A stretch of 48,601 nt of DNA from Clostridia bacterium. Lineage in GTDB: Bacteria; Bacillota; Clostridia; Oscillospirales; Acutalibacteraceae. The notes beneath the pieces are model-generated. The model saw only the letters and a program-made list of their open reading frames with translations. It was not told where the DNA came from and did not search any database. A program made the translations under genes and the position numbers. Shown here piece after piece: positions 24,944 to 32,618 of this stretch (positions are counted from its first letter, which is position 1; each line of letters starts with the position of its first letter). The DNA is taken from NCBI GenBank assembly GCA_017465825.1, contig JAFTVI010000011.1:1-48601 (forward strand), in the 5' to 3' direction.

Positions 24944-25418
24944 CGGTATCATCCTGTCTTTCAGCGCTGTTTTCAAGCGCCTGATAAAATGATACACAGC
25001 CGGCAGTCTGCTCACGGGCGGATTCGGTAAGCTCGCCCAACCTTTCAAGTGCCTTTATGCGGTCAAAAAACTTGATTTCAAGTCCGCCGCCCTTAGGTCT
25101 TTTTATTTCGGACACGTTAAAAAGGTCAAGTGATTCCACGTCAAGGGACGAGGGATTTTCCTCAAGAATCAGCCTTACGGCATCGGCGGAGGAGGCAAAG
25201 GCTATACGGCGCAAGCCTGCTTTTACTTCATTGAGTGTAATTTTGTTTTCTTCGGAGATTTTTTCAATATGCTCCCTTATCAGTCCGTTTCGCAAAAGCT
25301 TTCTCGCGTGCATTTCGGGACAGACCGTGTAGCCGGCTTTGTATGCCGCCTCTCTGCCGTTAAGACAGCTTGCGTATGCGGCGCAGAAAAGCTGTTCACG
25401 GCGGGTGAGTTTTTTCAT
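24933..25418 (-). CDS. Phage terminase small subunit
   Basis: 161 aa from the ATG at 25418 (AAAGGATGATG upstream; the frame extends to 25529 without a ribosome-binding site). It has the terminase-2 pattern: KKLTRREQLFCAAYASCLNG, then a DNA-binding helix-turn-helix (GREAAYKAGYTVCPEMHARKLL) and a central oligomerisation helix region. It recognises packaging sites on DNA. It is the first gene of the minus-strand head module; no clear promoter was identified upstream. Confidence 0.85.
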   Translation of the reverse strand: MKKLTRREQLFCAAYASCLNGREAAYKAGYTVCPEMHARKLLRNGLIREHIEKISEENKITLNEVKAGLRRIAFASSADAVRLILEENPSSLDVESLDLFNVSEIKRPKGGGLEIKFFDRIKALERLGELTESAREQTAGCVSFYQALENSAERQDDTDEI

Positions 25419-25590
25419 TTCATCATCCTTTCCTTTGTTTATTGGATATTGTTTCGGGTTGGCTCCCATCCTTAGGGCAAACGGGGTGAAATCAATACTC
25501 AAAAACGCAGAAAAAACTAAAAAACTCAAAATGTTTACAATTTATTCACATTTACTTGTTGAATATCCATAATATATTCTTAAAAAACTC

Positions 25591-25619
25591 TTGATTTTTA
25601 TTTTAATTAATACTATAAT
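25591..25619 (+). promoter_or_regulatory. Promoter of the ydbC-like gene
   Basis: TTGATT (25591-25596), 17-bp spacer, TATAAT (25614-25619), then AGGAGG before the ATG at 25648. Confidence 0.75.
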
Positions 25620-25647
25620 TGAGTAAATAGAAACAGGAGGTTGTACT

Positions 25648-25872
25648 ATGGCGGAATTCAGTTACGAAATTGTAAAAACATTCGGTGTTATATCCGAAGG
25701 AGCCGGCGGCTGGGCAAAGGAGCTTAATCTTATCAGCTGGAACGGCAAGGAGCCCAAGTATGATATCCGTGATTGGGGTCCCGACCACGAAAAGATGGGT
25801 AAAGGGGTTACTCTCACCGCTAACGACGCTAAAGCACTCAAAGAGCTTCTCGCCGAAATTGATTTTGATTAA
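25648..25872 (+). CDS. YdbC-like PC4-fold single-stranded DNA-binding protein
   Basis: 74 aa. MAEFSYEIVKTFGVISEGAGGWAKELNLISWNGKEPKYDIRDWGPDHEKMGKGVTL matches the short YdbC/PC4 transcriptional-coactivator family of Firmicutes: a curved beta-sheet that binds single-stranded DNA, plus a C-terminal helix (DAKALKELLAEI). It is a monocistronic unit with its own promoter and terminator, lying between the phage module and the glycogen operon. Confidence 0.85.
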   Translation: MAEFSYEIVKTFGVISEGAGGWAKELNLISWNGKEPKYDIRDWGPDHEKMGKGVTLTANDAKALKELLAEIDFD

Positions 25873-25886
25873 AATATAAAAATTTA

Positions 25887-25916
25887 AGGGATAGCATAAG
25901 CTATCCCTGTTTTTTG
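25887..25916 (+). terminator. Terminator of the ydbC-like gene
   Basis: AGGGATAGC (25887-25895) pairs with GCTATCCCT (25900-25908), followed by GTTTTTTG. Confidence 0.9.
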
Positions 25917-25951
25917 TTTTCAATAATTCAGTAATAAATTGAACTGTAAAT

Positions 25952-26097
25952 CGTAGGGAGCGACGCCCTCGTCGCTCCGAATAATCCAAATCTGCGATTT
26001 GGATAATTATAACGGGTTAAGTTAGATTTTAATATTATTATTAATAAAAATGGCACATTTTTATTAATCGGCGCGACGGGGGCGACGCGCCCTACGG
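25952..26097. repeat. Foldback repeat (GC-ended family), second copy
   Basis: CGTAGGGAGCGACGCCCTCG (from 25952) is inverted at the right end (GCGCGAC...CGCGCCCTACG to 26097). Inside are ATCCAAATC/GATTTGGAT and TTAATAAAAATG/CATTTTTATTAA hairpins. The outer AAACAATAATTTA ends are degenerate here. Confidence 0.8.
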
Positions 26098-26119
26098 AAT
26101 AACACTGAATTCTTGTTTC

Positions 26120-26335
26120 TCATTTCTGTTTTTCGGGCTTATCCGTCTGGCAGAGAATATAATCAATTGAAACAGAATAATAATCTGACAGTTTTACAAG
26201 CACATCCGTAGGAATGTCACGTTTCCCCAGCTCGTAACGGGAATAACATACCTGCGTGCAGTTGATTACAGCCGCAATATCTTTTTGCAACAGGTCTTTA
26301 TCCTCACGCAATTCTCTTAATCTGTTACGGATCAT
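26120..26335 (-). CDS. XRE-family (Cro/CI-type) transcriptional repressor
   Basis: 71 aa from the ATG at 26335, behind GGGGTGAT. It is almost entirely a Cro/CI helix-turn-helix: IRNRLRELREDKDLLQKDIA, then INCTQVCYSRYELGKRDIPT, then VLVKLSDYYSVSIDYIL. The recognition helix is near residues 25-38. Two similar palindromes lie immediately upstream, so it is likely autoregulated. It could control the neighbouring phage head module or be an orphan element regulator. Confidence 0.85.
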   Translation of the reverse strand: MIRNRLRELREDKDLLQKDIAAVINCTQVCYSRYELGKRDIPTDVLVKLSDYYSVSIDYILCQTDKPEKQK

Positions 26336-26373
26336 ATAATCACCCCGATAATAAATATATTTTATTATACGGG

Positions 26374-26413
26374 AAACCAAAATGGTATATTGAAATATAA
26401 ACCAAAATGGTTT
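26374..26413. promoter_or_regulatory. Two operator-like palindromes upstream of the XRE repressor
   Basis: AAACCAAAATGGTAT (26374-26388) and AAACCAAAATGGTTT (26399-26413) are 25 bp apart; the second is a perfect AAACCA-aaa-TGGTTT palindrome. They lie just upstream of a minus-strand TATAAT (about 26369-26364), as expected for repressor operators. Confidence 0.6.
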
Positions 26414-26441
26414 GTGGATGTAATTGTTTTAAATGTCGGAT

Positions 26442-26608
26442 AAACAATAATTTATCAGTTAGCAGTGAGGAGTGAGAAGTGAGGAATGAAGGAAAAGGCT
26501 CCGCCTTTTGAACCATTTGAATCCAAGCCGCTTTGCGGCTTCCTTAACTTCTAACTCCTAACTCATCACTCCTAACTACAATAATTTAGCGGTACGATAA
26601 ATTATTGT
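26442..26608. repeat. Word-type foldback repeat bounded by AAACAATAATTTATC
   Basis: Left end AAACAATAATTTATC (26442-26456), right end GATAAATTATTGT (26596-26608). The left interior is built of variants of AGTGAGGAGTGAG and the right interior of the complementary CTAACTCCTAACTCATCACT. The core contains AAAAGGCTCCGCCTTTT and AAGCCGCTTTGCGGCTT hairpins. No coding capacity. The region 26336-26790 is otherwise operators and the glg promoter. Confidence 0.7.
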
Positions 26609-26724
26609 CTATCATTTCGTTTTTTCGCACTTTTTCGAGTGTTGAACTACCATATTTGTGCAAACTATACAAGAAACGGTAAAAAATATTAGTAGCCTCT
26701 CTTGCAATATAGTCAAAAAACATC

Positions 26725-26753
26725 TTGAAATATTAAAAAAAATTTGATAAAAT
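26725..26753 (+). promoter_or_regulatory. Promoter of the glgBCD operon
   Basis: TTGAAA (26725-26730), 17-bp spacer, TAAAAT (26748-26753); the glgB start follows 37 bp later. Confidence 0.65.
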
Positions 26754-26790
26754 AATCTTAATTATACAATGGATGCAAAGGGGTGTTTTT

Positions 26791-28695
26791 GTGGAAAGAA
26801 AAATAAAGGACGAATACCGTGTGCCGATGTACCTGTTTCACGAGGGTACAAACGCAAGAGCTTATGAGTTTTTGGGTGCTCATAAGACGGCGGACGGCAA
26901 GGTGGTTTTCCGTGTGTGGGCGCCCAATGCAAAGGCTGTAAGCGTTGTCGGTGATTTCAACGGCTGGTCAGACAGCGCAGATCCTATGACACGCATCAAC
27001 GGCGGCAGTATATGGGAAGCCGTGATTGAGGGTATCAGCGTTTACGATACTTATAAATATTGCATCCTTGCTGAAAACGGCAAAAAATTTATGAAAGCCG
27101 ACCCTTACGGTTTTCATACGGAAACAAGACCCGATACGGCGTCAAAATTCTACGACATAAGCATTTTTCAGTGGGATGATGCCGACTGGCAGGCTGAGAA
27201 AAGGCAGAACAGCATCTATGCATCACCCGTCAATATTTACGAGGTTCACGCGGGTTCGTGGAAAATGCACGGTGACGGCAATTTCTATTCTTACAGAGAG
27301 CTTGCGGATTCGTTGATTCCTTACGTAAAGGATATGGGTTACACTCATATTGAGTTTCTGCCACTTACGGAGTATCCCTTTGACGGCTCCTGGGGTTATC
27401 AGGTAACGGGATACTTTGCTCCCACCTCACGCTACGGCGCACCCGAGGACTTTGCATATCTTGTTAACCAATGTCATAAAAACGGTATAGGAGTTATTCT
27501 GGACTGGGTTCCTGCCCATTTCCCCAAGGATGCTCACGGACTTTACGAATTTGACGGCACTCCCTGCTACGAATATGCCGACCCTCGCAAGGGCGAGCAT
27601 TATCAGTGGGGCACGAGAATATTCGACTACGGCAAAAACGAGGTTCGCAGTTTTCTGCTTTCAAGCGCAGAGTTCTGGCTGCGAGAGTATCACGTTGACG
27701 GACTTCGCGTTGACGCCGTTGCATCAATGCTCTACCTTGACTACGGCAGAGACGAGGGACAGTGGATAGCCAACAAAAACGGCGGCAGAGAAAATCTTGA
27801 GGCGGTTGCATTCCTGCGCAAGCTTAACGAAGTTGTTTTCTGCGAGCACCCCGACGCGCTCGTTATCGCCGAGGAAAGCACAGCCTGGCCTCTTGTTACA
27901 AAACCCACCGCTGTGGGGGGATTAGGCTTCAACTTCAAGTGGAATATGGGCTGGATGAACGACATTCTCAAATATTCTTCACTTGACGGCTACTTCAAAA
28001 AATACAATCACGACCTTGTTACATTCTCGCTGTTCTACGCATTTTCCGAGAATTTTGTGCTTCCCATATCCCACGACGAGGTAGTTCACGGCAAGAAGTC
28101 ATTGCTTGACAAAATGCCCGGTGCTTATGAAGAAAAATTCCACGCTATGAGGGCGTTTTTAGGCTATATGTACGCTCATCCCGGCAAAAAGCTCCTGTTT
28201 ATGGGTCAGGAGTTCGGTCAGTTCATCGAATGGGATGAGAAAAAGCCTCTTGACTGGTTCCTGCTTGACTACGATTCACACCGTCAGCTCCATAATTACG
28301 TAAAACAGCTCAATCATTTTTATAAAGATAACTCACCGATGTGGGAGATCGACTACTCCTGGGACGGCTTTAAATGGATAGTCAGCGATGACTGCGACAA
28401 TTCCGTTATCGCATTCACAAGAACGGACGAAAAGGGCGAAACGGTCGTTGTTGTGTGCAACTTTACTCCCGTTGCGAGAGATTCCTATAAAATCGGCGTT
28501 CCCGAAAAAGGCTCGTATGACGTTGTATTCAACTCCGATGCAAAAGAGTTCGGCGGAACGGCATACACCAAAAAACGTGTTTACAGAACGAAGAAAGCAC
28601 CTATGCACGGTATGGACTGCTCAATAGACCTTACTCTGCCACCGCTTTCAGCCGTTTATCTTAAAATCAGAAAAAACGAAAAAAAGAAAGGATGA
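26791..28695 (+). CDS. glgB: 1,4-alpha-glucan branching enzyme
   Basis: 634 aa from a GTG at 26791, preceded by AAAGGGGTG at 5 bases; an in-frame ATG at 26773 sits before that site and is rejected. GlgB makes alpha-1,6 branches in glycogen. An N-terminal CBM48 domain (~15-100) is followed by the GH13 barrel with [19 protein letters not shown], the nucleophile aspartate in GLRVDAV, the acid/base glutamate in VIAEEST and the HD pair in SHDEVVHGK, then a beta C-terminal domain. First gene of glgB-glgC-glgD. Confidence 0.95.
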   Translation: MERKIKDEYRVPMYLFHEGTNARAYEFLGAHKTADGKVVFRVWAPNAKAVSVVGDFNGWSDSADPMTRINGGSIWEAVIEGISVYDTYKYCILAENGKKFMKADPYGFHTETRPDTASKFYDISIFQWDDADWQAEKRQNSIYASPVNIYEVHAGSWKMHGDGNFYSYRELADSLIPYVKDMGYTHIEFLPLTEYPFDGSWGYQVTGYFAPTSRYGAPEDFAYLVNQCHKNGIGVILDWVPAHFPKDAHGLYEFDGTPCYEYADPRKGEHYQWGTRIFDYGKNEVRSFLLSSAEFWLREYHVDGLRVDAVASMLYLDYGRDEGQWIANKNGGRENLEAVAFLRKLNEVVFCEHPDALVIAEESTAWPLVTKPTAVGGLGFNFKWNMGWMNDILKYSSLDGYFKKYNHDLVTFSLFYAFSENFVLPISHDEVVHGKKSLLDKMPGAYEEKFHAMRAFLGYMYAHPGKKLLFMGQEFGQFIEWDEKKPLDWFLLDYDSHRQLHNYVKQLNHFYKDNSPMWEIDYSWDGFKWIVSDDCDNSVIAFTRTDEKGETVVVVCNFTPVARDSYKIGVPEKGSYDVVFNSDAKEFGGTAYTKKRVYRTKKAPMHGMDCSIDLTLPPLSAVYLKIRKNEKKKG

Positions 28696-28700
28696 TTTCA

Positions 28701-29921
28701 ATGGCAAGAAAAACCGAATGTCTTGCAATGCTGCTTGCCGGCGGTCAGGGCAGCAGACTTGGTATTCTCACAAAAAACGTGGCAAAACCGGCAGTGCCCT
28801 ACGGAGGTAAGTACAGAATTATCGACTTCCCCCTTTCAAACTGCGTAAACTCCGGCATTGATACGGTGGGCGTTCTCACCCAGTATCAGCCTCTTGAGCT
28901 TAACGATTACATCGGCAACGGTCAGGCGTGGGACCTTGACAGAGCCAACGGCGGCGTGCATATCCTTTCACCCTATCAGCAGATAAAGGGTACGGACTGG
29001 TACAGAGGCACGGCAAACGCCATTTATCAGAACATCAATTTTATTGACAGATACAATCCCGAATACGTTGCGGTTCTTTCGGGTGACCATATCTACAAAA
29101 TGGACTACTCCGAGATGCTTAAGTTCCATAAGGAGAAGGACGCAGCCTGCACGATTGCTATGCTCGAAGTACCGTGGGAAGAGGCATCAAGATTCGGTCT
29201 TATGTTCGTTGATGACGACGGCAAGATCACCGCATTTGAGGAAAAACCCAAGAATCCCAAGAGCAACAAGGCTTCAATGGGTGTTTATATGTTCACCTGG
29301 AGCAAGCTTCGCGAGTATCTTATTGCAGACGAAGAAAAGGAAGGCTCCTCCAACGACTTCGGTAAGGACGTTATCCCTGCAATGCACACAGCAGGGGAGA
29401 GAATGTACGCATTCCCCTTTGACGGCTACTGGAAGGACGTAGGAACAATCGATTCTCTCTGGGAAGCTAACCTTGATATGCTCAATCCCGTTGCAAATAT
29501 CGACCTTTCCGACACAAGCTGGAAAATCTATTCAAACAACCCCGTAACACCGCCTCAGTATATCTCCGATAAGGCTCAGGTGCAGAATTCACTTGTAACG
29601 GGCGGAAGCCATATAGAGGGTGAAATTGATTACTCCGTTCTCTTCTCAAACGTTATCGTTGAAGAGGGCGCACAGGTTAAATATTCAATCGTTATGCCCG
29701 GCGCAAAAATCGAAAAGGGCGCAAAGGTGCAGTACGCTATGGTTGCAGAAAATGCAGTTATCAGAAGCGGTGCAGTAGTCGGTGAAGACCCCGAAGAGGT
29801 TGAAAACCGCGATGAATGGGGCGTTGCCGTTGTCGGTCCCGCTCTTACAATCGGCGAAAAGGCAAAGGTAAAAGCAAAAACAATGGTTGTTGAAGATGTT
29901 GAAGGAGGTGCAACGGTATGA
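28701..29921 (+). CDS. glgC: ADP-glucose pyrophosphorylase, catalytic subunit
   Basis: 406 aa from the ATG at 28701 (AGAAAGGATG upstream; an ATG at 28692 lies within that site). It makes ADP-glucose from ATP and glucose-1-phosphate, the committed step of glycogen synthesis. The nucleotidyltransferase signature [20 protein letters not shown] is intact, followed by [18 protein letters not shown] and [20 protein letters not shown] left-handed beta-helix forms the C-terminal ~110 residues. It lies 5 bp after glgB and its stop overlaps the glgD start. Confidence 0.95.
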   Translation: MARKTECLAMLLAGGQGSRLGILTKNVAKPAVPYGGKYRIIDFPLSNCVNSGIDTVGVLTQYQPLELNDYIGNGQAWDLDRANGGVHILSPYQQIKGTDWYRGTANAIYQNINFIDRYNPEYVAVLSGDHIYKMDYSEMLKFHKEKDAACTIAMLEVPWEEASRFGLMFVDDDGKITAFEEKPKNPKSNKASMGVYMFTWSKLREYLIADEEKEGSSNDFGKDVIPAMHTAGERMYAFPFDGYWKDVGTIDSLWEANLDMLNPVANIDLSDTSWKIYSNNPVTPPQYISDKAQVQNSLVTGGSHIEGEIDYSVLFSNVIVEEGAQVKYSIVMPGAKIEKGAKVQYAMVAENAVIRSGAVVGEDPEEVENRDEWGVAVVGPALTIGEKAKVKAKTMVVEDVEGGATV

Positions 29922-31033
29922 GAGCAAATAATGTTTTAGGTATTCTCTATACCGATACTTATTCAGAGTGCATCAGCGACCTTACCGCACTGCGTACAAT
30001 GGGCTCAGTTCCCTACGGCGGCAGATACCGTTTCGTTGACTTCGCTCTTTCAAATATGGTAAACTGCGGCATTTCAAAGGTCGGCGTTGTTACCAAGAGC
30101 AACTACCGCTCACTTATGGATCACCTCGGCACAGGTAAGCCCTGGGATCTTTCAAGAAAAAACGAAGGTCTGTTTATGCTGCCCCCGTTCAACAGAGGTA
30201 TGGGCGCTTACACAAACCGTCTTGACGCATTGAGAGGCATTATGGAGTTTATCCATATGTCAAAGGAAGAATATGTTGTTCTCTGCGATACAAATATCGT
30301 CTGCAATATGGACTTCGGCAAGCTTATTGAGTACCATATGGCAAAGAACGCCGATATCACAATCTGCTATAAAGAGGGCAGATATCCTCAGTTGGCTAAC
30401 GTTATGCATTTCAAGTTCGGTGAGGATGACAAGATCCGCAAGGTTGCTGTTCCTCCCGTTGCAGAAGAGGGCGAAGGCGCTTACGGCGTAAACTACCTCG
30501 TTATGAGAAAGTCACTTCTTGAAAGACTTGTAAATCAGGCAACTGCAGGTGACTACGACGTCTTTGAAAAAGAAGTTATTATGAAGAACGTTGAAAAGCT
30601 CAATATCTACGGCTATAAGATTGACACTTACTGCTCCGTTATCGACTCCGTTCAGTCATATTTCGACACAAGTATGGATCTTCTTGACCCTGCAAAGAGA
30701 GAGCAGATCTTTGACCGTGAAAGCCCCGTTTACACAAAGGTAAACGACGATATGCCGTCTATCTACGGTATCGGCTCAAGCACAAAGAACTCCTACATCG
30801 CAGACGGATGCAAAATCGAGGGCACGGTTGAGAATTCAATCCTTTTCAGAGGCGTTCACGTTGCAAAGGGCGCAGTTGTAAAGAATTCAATCATTATGCA
30901 GTCCTGCTACATCGGTGAGGATGCAGACCTTAATTGCGTAATTATGGATAAGCACGGCGTTATCAGACCCAGAAAGAATATCTCGGGCGATACCACATAT
31001 CCTATCTATATCGGCAAAAACATCACAATTTAA
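29918..31033 (+). CDS. glgD: GlgD, non-catalytic ADP-glucose pyrophosphorylase subunit
   Basis: 371 aa, start overlapping the glgC stop (ATGA) behind AAGGAGGTG. It has the GlgC fold, but the N-terminal loop reads [20 protein letters not shown] where the catalytic GGxGxRL-K signature should be, as is known for GlgD of Firmicutes, which modulates Glg[11 protein letters not shown] and the C-terminal beta-helix repeats are retained. The operon ends at a strong terminator at 31039. Confidence 0.92.
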   Translation: MRANNVLGILYTDTYSECISDLTALRTMGSVPYGGRYRFVDFALSNMVNCGISKVGVVTKSNYRSLMDHLGTGKPWDLSRKNEGLFMLPPFNRGMGAYTNRLDALRGIMEFIHMSKEEYVVLCDTNIVCNMDFGKLIEYHMAKNADITICYKEGRYPQLANVMHFKFGEDDKIRKVAVPPVAEEGEGAYGVNYLVMRKSLLERLVNQATAGDYDVFEKEVIMKNVEKLNIYGYKIDTYCSVIDSVQSYFDTSMDLLDPAKREQIFDRESPVYTKVNDDMPSIYGIGSSTKNSYIADGCKIEGTVENSILFRGVHVAKGAVVKNSIIMQSCYIGEDADLNCVIMDKHGVIRPRKNISGDTTYPIYIGKNITI

Positions 31034-31038
31034 CAAAC

Positions 31039-31066
31039 AGGGACAGCCAACGCTGTCCCTTATTTT
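31039..31066 (+). terminator. Terminator of the glgBCD operon
   Basis: AGGGACAGC (31039-31047) pairs with GCTGTCCCT (31052-31060), followed by TATTTTT. Confidence 0.9.
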
Positions 31067-31078
31067 TGGTTTACAGAC

Positions 31079-31353
31079 AAACAATGATTTATCGGGAAAT
31101 TGAATTGATATTGTAGAGCGTGTCTATCGGGCGTCTTCAAACGACAGCACAAAATTAACAAAGAGAACAAGCCTTCCTCTTTGAGGAAGGTGGCGCCGAA
31201 GGCGACGGATGGAGTAAAGTTACTGTAAATTTTAACTCCCTCAGTCTTTTGCTACGCAAAATCCAGCTCCCTCAATGAGGGAGCTTTGATTCTCTGTTTT
31301 TGTTTTGTGCAGATTTTTACCTTTTCGAACGGACGCTCAATGAGCACCCCTAC
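31079..31353. repeat. Composite foldback repeat with GAGGAAGG and GAGGGAGC hairpins
   Basis: It begins with AAACAATGATTTATC (31079-31093), a variant of the recurring boundary motif. Inside, GCACAAAATTAACAAAGAGA (from 31147) is inverted near 31296-31314, CTTCCTC/GAGGAAG (31173-31188) and CTCCCTC/GAGGGAG (31267-31283) form hairpins, and GGGCGTCTTC near 31130 roughly matches the inverse of GAACGGACGCTC. No gene is present here. The right edge is uncertain. Confidence 0.55.
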
Positions 31354-31361
31354 GGTATAAG

Positions 31362-31445
31362 ATAAAAAATAACCGCCCTGTTGACGCTTAGGGCAGCTAT
31401 TTAACAAAAAAAACGAAGCCAACCGCTTTAAAACGATTACCTCTT
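31362..31445 (-). ncRNA. Orphan antitoxin-type RNA (degenerate copy of the 32183-32467 locus)
   Basis: Read on the minus strand, TTGACA (31480-31475) and CATAAT (31457-31452) with a 17-bp spacer drive an RNA beginning AGCCAAGAGGTAATCG and ending in AGCTGCCCT/AGGGCGGTT followed by ATTTTTTATC. It closely matches the antitoxin RNA at 32218-32302, in inverted orientation. The toxin reading frame that should lie opposite is missing. A plus-strand hairpin with T-run (AGCACC-gcag-GGTGCT, 31480-31502) is the relic of the toxin mRNA terminator. Confidence 0.65.
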
Positions 31446-31451
31446 GGCTTT

Positions 31452-31480
31452 ATTATGGCATATGCAATAATTATTGTCAA
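31452..31480 (-). promoter_or_regulatory. Promoter of the orphan antitoxin-type RNA
   Basis: TTGACA (31480-31475), 17 bp, CATAAT (31457-31452) on the minus strand. Confidence 0.75.
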
Positions 31481-31501
31481 GCACCGCAGGGTGCTGTTTT
31501 T

Positions 31502-31805
31502 TTAATCCAACATCATATCTTCAAATAAAGCATCACGGTCCTTCAGTCCGATAATGCCGCAGATGAATCCCTCTGTGAAATATTCAGACTTAGCAGCAAT
31601 TTCTCTTTTTAACAAGCAGAAGCGGTAAGCTTCAAATACCTCTTTCTGATTATCGTCAAGCATTTGTATAAACTTTGAATAACAATCCTCATATTCTTTC
31701 ATCAACTTTTTTTCTGCTTCCGTAAAAACATAAAATCCTGAATTTTTTTTCTGCTTCATAAGCGTCCAAGGCGTCTAAGACGTACTTATCAAATTTTTCA
31801 AACAT
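31502..31805 (-). pseudogene. DUF6809-like small protein, frameshifted at an A8 run
   Basis: The frame begins MFEKFDKYVLDALDAYEAEK from the ATG at 31805 (GGAG upstream) and shifts by one base at a run of eight A (about 31749-31756). It then reads NSGFYVFTEAEKKLMKEYED to the stop at 31502. The intact relative at 42734-43021 shows the same layout (DYEDDKNSGDFPFTEEQ), so seven A would restore a 100 aa protein. Either the gene is broken, or transcriptional slippage or phase variation at the A run restores it. It lies directly behind the structured leader RNA at 31822-32062. Confidence 0.7.
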
Positions 31806-31821
31806 TAAAATCCACTCCAAA

Positions 31822-32062
31822 TAAAAAAAGTGCACCAACCGAAGCCGGCGCACCGAAAAACGCAAACTCCGCTTGTTGCTACACAAAACAGAATATATGG
31901 TCATTTTCAATCATATCTGCTGAAATTTGCCCATCGTCTGTCGGAATTTGCGGTTTTGCAAAATTCAAAAACGACGAGCAGAAATACAAACATACAAAAA
32001 GATACAGCATCTCTATAAAAGAAAATGCCATTGTTCGCATTATATATTCTATTTTGTGTAGC
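31822..32062 (-). ncRNA. Structured leader RNA, copy A, ahead of a DUF6809-like gene
   Basis: Minus-strand RNA predicted to start at 32062. A 21-bp closing stem joins 32062-32042 with 31898-31878 (one U-G pair). The rod between carries CGCAAATTCCG (31952-31942), complementary to the later CGGAGTTTGCG (31871-31861). The 3' end is a terminator: GTGCGCCGGC-TTCG-GTTGGTGCAC (31853-31830) then seven T. The small gene starts 17 bp further on. Copy B at 43042-43275 has the same plan with different stem sequences. Not a family I recognise. Confidence 0.7.
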
Positions 32063-32068
32063 ATAGTC

Positions 32069-32097
32069 AGTATATCACAAAAAATTATAATAATCAA
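32069..32097 (-). promoter_or_regulatory. Promoter of leader RNA copy A
   Basis: TTGATT (32097-32092), 17 bp, TATACT (32074-32069). The rod stem begins 7 bases downstream of the -10 box, as in copy B. Confidence 0.75.
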
Positions 32098-32116
32098 TAT
32101 TTATTTGCGGTTATTG

Positions 32117-32155
32117 TAAATTGTACATTGTACATTGTAAATTGTTCATTGTGTT
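32117..32155. repeat. Short word repeat (TTGTACATTGTACATTG type)
   Basis: A run of AATTGTACATTGTACATTG-like words ending TTGTTCATTG. It is half of the word-type repeat seen at 36391 and 38530. Confidence 0.5.
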
Positions 32156-32161
32156 ACGCAT

Positions 32162-32182
32162 TAAAAAAGCACCTGACGGTGC
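32162..32182 (-). terminator. Terminator of the type I toxin mRNA
   Basis: GCACC (32169-32173) and GGTGC (32178-32182) with T-run 32168-32163 on the minus strand. It directly abuts the -35 box of the opposing antitoxin promoter. Confidence 0.75.
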
Positions 32183-32211
32183 TTGACAATATATAATTAT
32201 TCTGCTATAAT
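32183..32211 (+). promoter_or_regulatory. Consensus promoter of the type I antitoxin RNA
   Basis: TTGACA (32183-32188), exactly 17 bp, TATAAT (32206-32211). Confidence 0.85.
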
Positions 32212-32217
32212 AAAGCC

Positions 32218-32302
32218 AAGAGGCAATCGTTTAAAGCGGTTGACTTTTAGGTGAATTTTTTAAATAGCTGCCCTAAATGTCCAACAGGGCGGTTATTTTT
32301 TA
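32218..32302 (+). ncRNA. Antisense antitoxin RNA of a type I toxin-antitoxin locus
   Basis: About 85 nt, from the consensus promoter at 32183 to a terminator (AAATAGCTGCCCT 32262-32274 with AGGGCGGTTATTT 32286-32298, then T-run). It is fully complementary to the 3' half of the toxin mRNA, including the last third of the toxin coding sequence. Its 5' part (CAAGAGGCAATCG, AAAGCGGTTGAC) also resembles the 5' end of the toxin mRNA. The order and convergent layout are those of type I toxin-antitoxin systems. Confidence 0.75.
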
Positions 32303-32369
32303 TGTTCTTAATTGCTTCACTGACTGCAATTACTAAAAGTAATACAATAATTAAAGTAGAAAGATCCAT
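32247..32369 (-). CDS. Small hydrophobic type I toxin-like peptide
   Basis: 40 aa starting MDLSTLIIVLLLVIAVSEAI and ending in a basic tail (FKKFT). It has one transmembrane segment (residues 4-20) and AGGAGG 8 bases before the ATG at 32369. Size, single membrane helix and charged tail match Fst/TxpA/holin-like toxins of type I systems, but the sequence is not one I can name. The mRNA runs from the promoter at 32467-32439 to the terminator at 32162, and the antitoxin RNA is transcribed against its 3' half. Confidence 0.7.
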   Translation of the reverse strand: MDLSTLIIVLLLVIAVSEAIKNIKNNRPVGHLGQLFKKFT

Positions 32370-32438
32370 AATGCAACACCTCCTCTCGGAGTGTGTGCCA
32401 ACCGCCTTTTTTACGCCGATTACCTCTCGACCGATGTG

Positions 32439-32467
32439 ATTATACCGAATATATCATTTTTTGTCAA
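32439..32467 (-). promoter_or_regulatory. Consensus promoter of the toxin mRNA
   Basis: TTGACA (32467-32462), 17 bp, TATAAT (32444-32439) on the minus strand. Confidence 0.85.
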
Positions 32468-32553
32468 GATTAATCAGTAAAGCAATCCATCTGATTTTCA
32501 GCGCAGGCAAAATTATTATGAATTATGAATTTTGAATTATGCATTGTGTATTA

Positions 32554-32582
32554 TTGACAACCGCATATTTTTTTAATATAAT
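32554..32582 (+). promoter_or_regulatory. Promoter of parB-serS
   Basis: TTGACA (32554-32559), 17-bp spacer, TATAAT (32577-32582), followed by GGGAGGAG before the parB ATG. Confidence 0.85.
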
Positions 32583-32618
32583 ATATATAATTGTTTTACG
32601 TGTGGGAGGAGAATTTAA

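Noticed and set aside
31822-32062. Identification of the rod-shaped RNA as 6S RNA
   Set aside because: The rod shape and size are suggestive, but there are two diverged copies each tied to a small gene, and the terminator lies directly before that gene; a single 6S gene would not look like this.
31879-32097. 72-codon minus-strand frame with hydrophobic segments inside leader RNA copy A
   Set aside because: It has no ribosome-binding site, lies within the paired rod, and copy B has no matching frame.
32251-32439. 62-codon plus-strand frame across the toxin locus
   Set aside because: No ribosome-binding site; the opposite strand has a well-signalled toxin gene, promoter and antisense RNA.
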